Shown here in pieces: positions 56,910-64,000 of a DNA stretch of 64,000 bases. This DNA is from an uncultured Planktomarina sp. (GTDB lineage: Bacteria; Pseudomonadota; Alphaproteobacteria; Rhodobacterales; Rhodobacteraceae): assembly GCA_943788425.1 (NCBI GenBank), contig CALSQF010000011.1:1-64000 (forward strand), written 5' to 3'. Position 1 is the stretch's first letter. The number at the start of each line of letters is the position of its first letter. Under the pieces are notes generated by a model. That model searched no databases. It saw only the letters and a list, made by a program, of their open reading frames with translations, and was not told the origin of the DNA. The translations under genes and the position numbers were made by a program.

Positions 56910-58403
56910 TTAGCTTGCGCCACCCATATAAATCGAGATGATCCAGAAGATTAACGCCGAGATCGTCGCCGCGGCCGGTACTGTAATCACCCATGCAGCG
57001 ATGATTGTAAGGAAGTGACTGCGACGCACCAATTTGCGGCGGCGGCGTTCTTCTTTTGGCTGTTCTACGGCCTGTGGAATGGTCACCCGCGCCCGCTTCA
57101 TCCGACGCTGCGAGTCCCATTCGCGAAAGAAGCCCACACCAAATACGCCACCAACAGCGATATGCGTTGAGCTGACCGGCAGGCCCAACCAGCTGGCAAC
57201 AATCACAGTGATGGCCGCTGAAAGCGCAACACAATAGGCCCGCATCGGGTTGAGTTTAGTAATTTGACCGCCCACCATGCGGATCAATTTTGGTCCAAAC
57301 AAAAACAGGCCAAACGATATCCCCAACGCACCGATGGCCATCACCCAGAGCGGAATAGAAACTGCGTCTACGAAACCGCCTGAGGCCGAAGCCTGCACAA
57401 TCGCGGCCAGCGGTCCAACCGCATTGGCCACATCATTTGCTCCATGAGCGAAACTGAGCAACGCGGCGGATACTACCAAGGGGATGCCAAAGAGTTTTTT
57501 CAGCGACTTATTACGATTTTCCAACCCCTCGGCTTGCTTGCGCACAACTGGGATCATAACCAACCAAATGATGACACCTAAACCAAGACCGATCATCATT
57601 ACCGAGGAAAAATCAATTTTCATGATTTTCTTAAGGCCCTTGAGCGCCAAGTACGCAGAAAATGCTCCACCCATAATCCCAACCAAAACCGGCACCCAGA
57701 CACGCGCCGCAGAGATTTTATCGTCCCGATATACAATCCGGGACTTGATAAACCACAGAAACAGGGCGGCAACCACCCCGCCCAAGACCGGTGAAATCAC
57801 CCAGCTTGCGGCGATTTTATACATGGTTGGCCAATTCACAGCTGCAAAACCCGCAGCCGCGATCCCTGCCCCCATAACGCCGCCAACAACTGAATGGGTG
57901 GTCGAAACAGGCGCCCCAACCCATGTGGCCAAATTTACCCAAAGCGCCGCAGACAATAGCGCTGCAAGCATGGCCCAGATAAATATGGAAGCTGTTTGCA
58001 TACTTTGCGGCGCAATAATGCCCTTTGCGATGGTCGATACGACGTCCCCCCCTGCAAGCAAGGCGCCGGCACTTTCAAACACCGCTGCAATTGCAATGGC
58101 TCCGCCCATGGTCAAAGCATTGGCCCCCACTGCGGGCCCCATATTATTGGCAACATCATTAGCGCCAATATTCAGCGCCATATAGGCTCCAAAGCCAGCG
58201 GCGATCACCACGATAAGCGTATTGCCAGTTTGCCCAAACAGATAAAAAGCAACAAGTCCCGCGACCAGAATAAAGGCCAATGACACTCCCAGCCCCATCA
58301 TTGGGCGGGAAGCATAGTCAGTTGCCTGCTCTAGGGCCGAGAATCGGTTTAAATCTCGATCTAGAGTTTCTAAGTGTCGCTGTTCGAAATCATTTTGAGC
58401 CAT
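56910..58403 (-). CDS. Inorganic phosphate transporter (PiT family)
   Basis: 497 residues, about eleven helices in two Pit repeats with the motifs ANDVANNMGPAVGANALT and GANDVANAVGPLAAIV (the GANDxAN signature twice). A charged loop separates the final helices. It couples phosphate uptake to Na+ or H+. No PhoU or DUF47 partner is adjacent. A large ORF on the opposite strand is its shadow. Confidence 0.93.
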   Translation of the reverse strand: MAQNDFEQRHLETLDRDLNRFSALEQATDYASRPMMGLGVSLAFILVAGLVAFYLFGQTGNTLIVVIAAGFGAYMALNIGANDVANNMGPAVGANALTMGGAIAIAAVFESAGALLAGGDVVSTIAKGIIAPQSMQTASIFIWAMLAALLSAALWVNLATWVGAPVSTTHSVVGGVMGAGIAAAGFAAVNWPTMYKIAASWVISPVLGGVVAALFLWFIKSRIVYRDDKISAARVWVPVLVGIMGGAFSAYLALKGLKKIMKIDFSSVMMIGLGLGVIIWLVMIPVVRKQAEGLENRNKSLKKLFGIPLVVSAALLSFAHGANDVANAVGPLAAIVQASASGGFVDAVSIPLWVMAIGALGISFGLFLFGPKLIRMVGGQITKLNPMRAYCVALSAAITVIVASWLGLPVSSTHIAVGGVFGVGFFREWDSQRRMKRARVTIPQAVEQPKEERRRRKLVRRSHFLTIIAAWVITVPAAATISALIFWIISIYMGGAS

Positions 58404-58609
58404 GCGAGCATATTCCTGTTATTTTCGTGGACCCGATAGCAGCTTCGCATAAATTACACAAACATTACTGCAAATTTGGCGATCCACAATTTGTGGCGGG
58501 TCACCATTCCCCACAACAGTAATACAGAACGAACCGAATGATACTAATATCGCTCGTGTATTCAGATTTTCTTGGCTAATGTATCTTTATAGTGGACTTA
58601 GGGCGGATA

Positions 58610-58786
58610 TCATTTTCCGTCGCGGGCAGATTTTTCTTCGCGCGTCAGCTTGTTGTTCCATGTGTTGTTGCTCAAGCCCAGCTCGCTGGGCAAGGGCTTG
58701 GTTTTTCCAACATTGATTTTCCCGCCTTTGTTCAAAAATTCCTGAACAAGAGCGTCATCGGTGGTTTCTTTAGGAATATGCTTCAT
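58610..58786 (-). CDS. Small conserved-looking protein of unknown function
   Basis: 58 residues from the ATG at 58786. The residues EFLNKGGKINVGKTKPLP and LGLSNNTWNNKLTREEK look like a short basic, hydrophilic unit that I associate with small roseobacter or phage proteins, but I cannot name a family. It is alone between the Pit gene and katG. Confidence 0.6.
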   Translation of the reverse strand: MKHIPKETTDDALVQEFLNKGGKINVGKTKPLPSELGLSNNTWNNKLTREEKSARDGK

Positions 58787-58858
58787 GAAGGCATCATAAC
58801 CGCAGCATAGGCAGCTTGTCACCCTCAAATTATTGGCAAATAGATGCCAGCGGTTCAC

Positions 58859-61254
<2,396 letters not shown>

Positions 61255-61280
61255 AGTTTAGATCAACCAAGTATTATTTA

Positions 61281-61312
61281 AAAAGCCCGCTCTGAAGAAT
61301 GGGCTTTTTTTA
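61281..61312 (+). terminator. Rho-independent terminator after katG
   Basis: AAGCCC (61283-61288) pairs with GGGCTT (61301-61306), flanked by an A run and followed by a T run. Confidence 0.85.
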
Positions 61313-61470
61313 TAGGTTTCGAAGCTAAATCTGGTGGCATCGAATTGAGGTAATTTCCCGTAACCACTTTGCCCGTCTTAAAATAAATATTGAAATTATC
61401 TCCTATCTACGCCAAGCTCTAAAAGACACTTTTGAAAGAGAGCGTTAGCAATAGTTCTGGGAGAACAAAA

Positions 61471-62532
61471 ATGAAATTACGCGCGATTGCAACGATGATT
61501 TTAAGTACTAGCGCATTAAGTGCGACCGCTGGAGGTTTTGAGACCAACTCTCTGTCAACATCCTTTATGTACGAAAAAGGCAATTATGCTGAACTTGGTA
61601 TGTCAAGTCGATCGCCTGATGTTAAAGGCACAGTATACGCTCCAACAGGCAGTGCGCTAGCAAAACAAGATTACGTTTCGTTGGCGATGAAGACTGATAT
61701 TTCAAACACCTTATCTGTTGGCCTAACATCCTACAATCAGGGTGCGATACAACTTGATTACTCTTCTGCAGGAAGTCCCTATGCTGTAGCCCTGCCTGTT
61801 GTCGATTTAGACATCAACGCGTTGGCCGTTTTGGTAAAATATTCGCTCTCTGATAATGTGAGCATCCTTGGCGGTGCCAAACAGTCACAAGTTCAGGATG
61901 CGTCAGCCAATATATTTCAGAGTGCTGGATTGCCAGCGTCTTCTGTTTCAGGAGCTACCGAAACAAGTCTCTTGATTGGGGCATCATATACAATTCCTAA
62001 AATAGCTCTGCGCGCTGAACTAATTTACGAAGGCGACGCTGATTTTTCATTAAATACTTCAAATGCAGGCGTTGGAACCGGCAAAACAAGCGCATCTGTT
62101 CCCGATTACATGACCTTGAATTTCCAAAGTGGCATAGCTGAGGATACATTATTATTTGGGTCAATTCGAAAGGCTGACTGGAGCAATCACCAAATTACAG
62201 TCTTTCCCGGCACACCAACAACTTCAAGTTTTACCGATACTACAACATATTCCCTCGGAGTTGGTCGTAAAATAAACGATGCAGTATCTCTTATAGCAAA
62301 TTATTCGACAGAAGCTGCGGGCTCATCGGCTTCTACAACGCCACTTACAATAACCAACGGTTACGATGCAATTGGACTCGCAGTAAGGTATTCAAGTGGT
62401 AATTCAACTGTAACTGCCGGCTACAGCTATGCTAAAGTTGGAAATATAACACTTACATCAGGTCTTGGCGTCGGAGAATTTACCAACAATACAGTTACCG
62501 GCTTCGGTATAAAGATTGGCTATAATTTCTAA
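61471..62532 (+). CDS. OmpP1/FadL-like outer membrane protein
   Basis: 353 residues from the ATG at 61471 with GGGAG upstream. A signal peptide (MKLRAIATMILSTSALSA) is followed by a beta-barrel rich in alternating residues (LSVGLTSYNQG, MTLNFQSGI, YSLGVGRKI), ending in a terminal phenylalanine, the outer-membrane signal. FadL-type porins import long-chain fatty acids or other hydrophobic molecules. The gene is visibly AT-richer than its neighbours, with A/T-ending codons. Confidence 0.75.
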   Translation: MKLRAIATMILSTSALSATAGGFETNSLSTSFMYEKGNYAELGMSSRSPDVKGTVYAPTGSALAKQDYVSLAMKTDISNTLSVGLTSYNQGAIQLDYSSAGSPYAVALPVVDLDINALAVLVKYSLSDNVSILGGAKQSQVQDASANIFQSAGLPASSVSGATETSLLIGASYTIPKIALRAELIYEGDADFSLNTSNAGVGTGKTSASVPDYMTLNFQSGIAEDTLLFGSIRKADWSNHQITVFPGTPTTSSFTDTTTYSLGVGRKINDAVSLIANYSTEAAGSSASTTPLTITNGYDAIGLAVRYSSGNSTVTAGYSYAKVGNITLTSGLGVGEFTNNTVTGFGIKIGYNF

Positions 62533-62551
62533 TAACCATTACCAAACTGAA

Positions 62552-62579
62552 AATACCCCGCTTTGTCGGGGTATTTTTT
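62552..62579 (+). terminator. Rho-independent terminator after FadL-like gene
   Basis: AATACCCCG (62552-62560) pairs with CGGGGTATT (62567-62575), then a run of T. Confidence 0.92.
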
Positions 62580-62600
62580 GATTTAGCAAATCTTTCCTTA

Positions 62601-63032
62601 TTACGTTAAGCTATTTAAATAATTTATTGTTTCTGAACTTAACTCTGATGGTCGCCGTGTTTGGCGATTAACATTAACATGAACAAAATGTCCCTGAGCA
62701 GCCGCAACGTTTTCATCTCCTGAAAATAATCCAACGGCATAAGTAACCGATGACGTGCCCAGCTTACTAACCTTAATCCCAGCGGTAATTATATCAGGAA
62801 ACGCTAATTCTTTAAAATATTGGCATCCAGTTTCCACAACTAAAAATACAGTCTTGCCGAGTTTCAAGTCCAACACGCCTTGTTCCAGCAAATGCCCGTT
62901 CACTGCAGTATCAAACAACTGATAATGCACTGCATTGTTCATATGTCCATAGATATCGTTATCAACCCAACGCGTAGTCAGGATCGAGAAAGCACGATAG
63001 TCAGAACGGGTTTTTTGAGTCTGTCTCACCAA
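62601..63032 (-). CDS. Acyl-CoA thioesterase (4HBT family)
   Basis: 143 residues. Hotdog-fold thioesterase with the DxxGHMNNAVHY active-site motif (DIYGHMNN). It hydrolyses acyl-CoA thioesters; the substrate is unknown. Its start overlaps the end of the alcohol dehydrogenase by 7 bp, so it is the downstream gene of that operon. It is also AT-rich. Confidence 0.85.
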   Translation of the reverse strand: MVRQTQKTRSDYRAFSILTTRWVDNDIYGHMNNAVHYQLFDTAVNGHLLEQGVLDLKLGKTVFLVVETGCQYFKELAFPDIITAGIKVSKLGTSSVTYAVGLFSGDENVAAAQGHFVHVNVNRQTRRPSELSSETINYLNSLT

Positions 63033-64000
63033 GCAGCCTCATAAATTTTCATGGCTGCAGCCTCATCCACAGGGCGCGGGTTGTTGACCAGAAGGCGAGT
63101 TTGGTTAATTGCATCGCGCGCCAGTTTAGGCAAGGCCTCCCACGCGATACCCATCTCCCGCAAGCCTTGCTCAAGCCCACAAGCCTGGCTCAAATCTGCC
63201 ATACCTTGGGCAAACTTCATGGCCGCCTCCGCTACGCTCATTGCCCGCAGGTCCGGAAAAACATGCGGCAAGAGCTGCGCATAAGCCTCAGGCGCAACCT
63301 GCGCATTGAAGCGCAGGACATGCGGCAGAACCAACGCATTAGAGAGCCCATGTGGGACTTTATAGTGCCCACCAATCGGATAGGCCAAGGCATGTACGGC
63401 AGCTACAGGCGAATTGGCAAAGGCCTGCCCGGCCAGCATAGAGCCCAAAAGCATTCCCGTTCGAGCTTCAAGATCATCCGGTTTTTGTACCGCCCGCAAA
63501 AGCATGCGGCCCATAAGCCCCAACGCCTCGACCGCAAGCGCACGGCTGATTGGATTGTTGTTCGGATTGACACTGGCATAGGCTTCAATCGCATGAACCA
63601 TGGCATCAATGCCGGTTGCAGCCGTCACATGCGCGGGCAATCCAAGCGTCAGTTCCGGATCAAGCAGTGCCAGATCAGGCAATAGTAGCGGACTCACCAC
63701 GCCCATTTTCTCCGATGCGCCGGTAGTCACAATCGAAATTGGTGTCACCTCTGAGCCAGTCCCTGCTGTGGTCGGCACCAACACCAGCGGCAAACGCGGC
63801 CCGCGCGCATTGCCAACCCCATAGGCTTCCGCCAATGGCTGACCAGTAGCGGCCAAAAGCGCGGCAAGCTTGGCGACATCCAAGGACGAGCCTCCGCCAA
63901 AGCCAATCACCCCGGTGGCACCGCGCGCTTTCTGCGCAGCCTGCAACACAGTAGATTCTGGTGGATCCGCTTGAACCTGGTCAAAGAGCGTGACCGCCAC
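63026..64000 (-). CDS. Iron-containing alcohol dehydrogenase, N-terminus outside window
   Basis: 324 residues visible; the frame is open to the window end, and family length suggests roughly 50-60 residues are missing. Nucleotide-binding GFGGGSSLDVAKL, metal-site residues in GIDAMVHAIEAY and PHGLSNALVLPHVLRF. It interconverts alcohols and aldehydes with NAD(P). The GTG at the edge is unlikely to be the start. Confidence 0.88.
   Translation of the reverse strand: MAVTLFDQVQADPPESTVLQAAQKARGATGVIGFGGGSSLDVAKLAALLAATGQPLAEAYGVGNARGPRLPLVLVPTTAGTGSEVTPISIVTTGASEKMGVVSPLLLPDLALLDPELTLGLPAHVTAATGIDAMVHAIEAYASVNPNNNPISRALAVEALGLMGRMLLRAVQKPDDLEARTGMLLGSMLAGQAFANSPVAAVHALAYPIGGHYKVPHGLSNALVLPHVLRFNAQVAPEAYAQLLPHVFPDLRAMSVAEAAMKFAQGMADLSQACGLEQGLREMGIAWEALPKLARDAINQTRLLVNNPRPVDEAAAMKIYEAAW

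Noticed and set aside
57484-58185. 233-codon plus-strand frame opposite the Pit transporter
   Set aside because: Antisense shadow; Pit repeats on the minus strand are unambiguous.

Overview
The window looks like chromosomal DNA of a marine alphaproteobacterium, most likely Rhodobacteraceae (Roseobacter group). The grounds are a class I lysyl-tRNA synthetase, TRAP transport, an SBP56/methanethiol-oxidase gene, an alphaproteobacterial run of dacC-like, tmk, holB and tatD genes, and an mreBCD-mrdA-rodA block. This is inferred from gene content only; genus is not assigned.

Region 1 (1-7,900) is an accessory catabolic cluster. It holds a GntR/FCD regulator, a GlcD-type FAD dehydrogenase, a three-part oxygenase resembling rhizopine MocD/MocE/MocF (membrane di-iron desaturase-fold oxygenase, Rieske ferredoxin, FAD reductase) and a convergent TRAP transporter operon. 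Closely related AT-rich palindromes lie in the promoter areas of all three transcription units, so the cluster looks like one regulon for an unknown carboxylate. About 1 kb of probably non-coding DNA and a tRNA-Ser(UGA) follow.

Region 2 (9,200-29,900) is mostly housekeeping. It contains the dacC-like/tmk/holB/tatD/MBL/AEC overlap-linked operon, uvrB, a decayed beta-helix gene, lysS, dacB, nadD, ettA, a cold-shock gene, gltX and nadE.

Region 3 (30,000-43,400) holds a secreted MORN-repeat protein built from a duplicated nine-repeat block, then leuA behind a leucine-rich leader peptide. The rod-shape operon mreB-mreC-mreD-mrdA-rodA plus a hydroxyacid reductase follows, then SseB, a UDG-family protein and NhaA.

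Region 4 (43,400-45,300) is a decay zone around a tRNA-Gln(UUG). It has a KpsE-like C-terminal fragment, an NHL beta-propeller pseudogene with internal stops, and a patch of TTCCCTG repeats.

Region 5 (45,300-64,000) is metabolic. It contains a methanethiol oxidase/ferredoxin/CoA-binding operon, an aldehyde dehydrogenase and a CaiB CoA-transferase, and glnK-amtB. A partial homoprotocatechuate module (hpaR, hpaE, hpaD) abuts a broken pcaB and a BKACE gene. After these come a Pit phosphate transporter, katG, an AT-rich FadL-like porin, a thioesterase and an alcohol dehydrogenase cut by the window end. At least three genes (beta-helix, NHL, pcaB) are clear pseudogenes, which points to ongoing gene loss.
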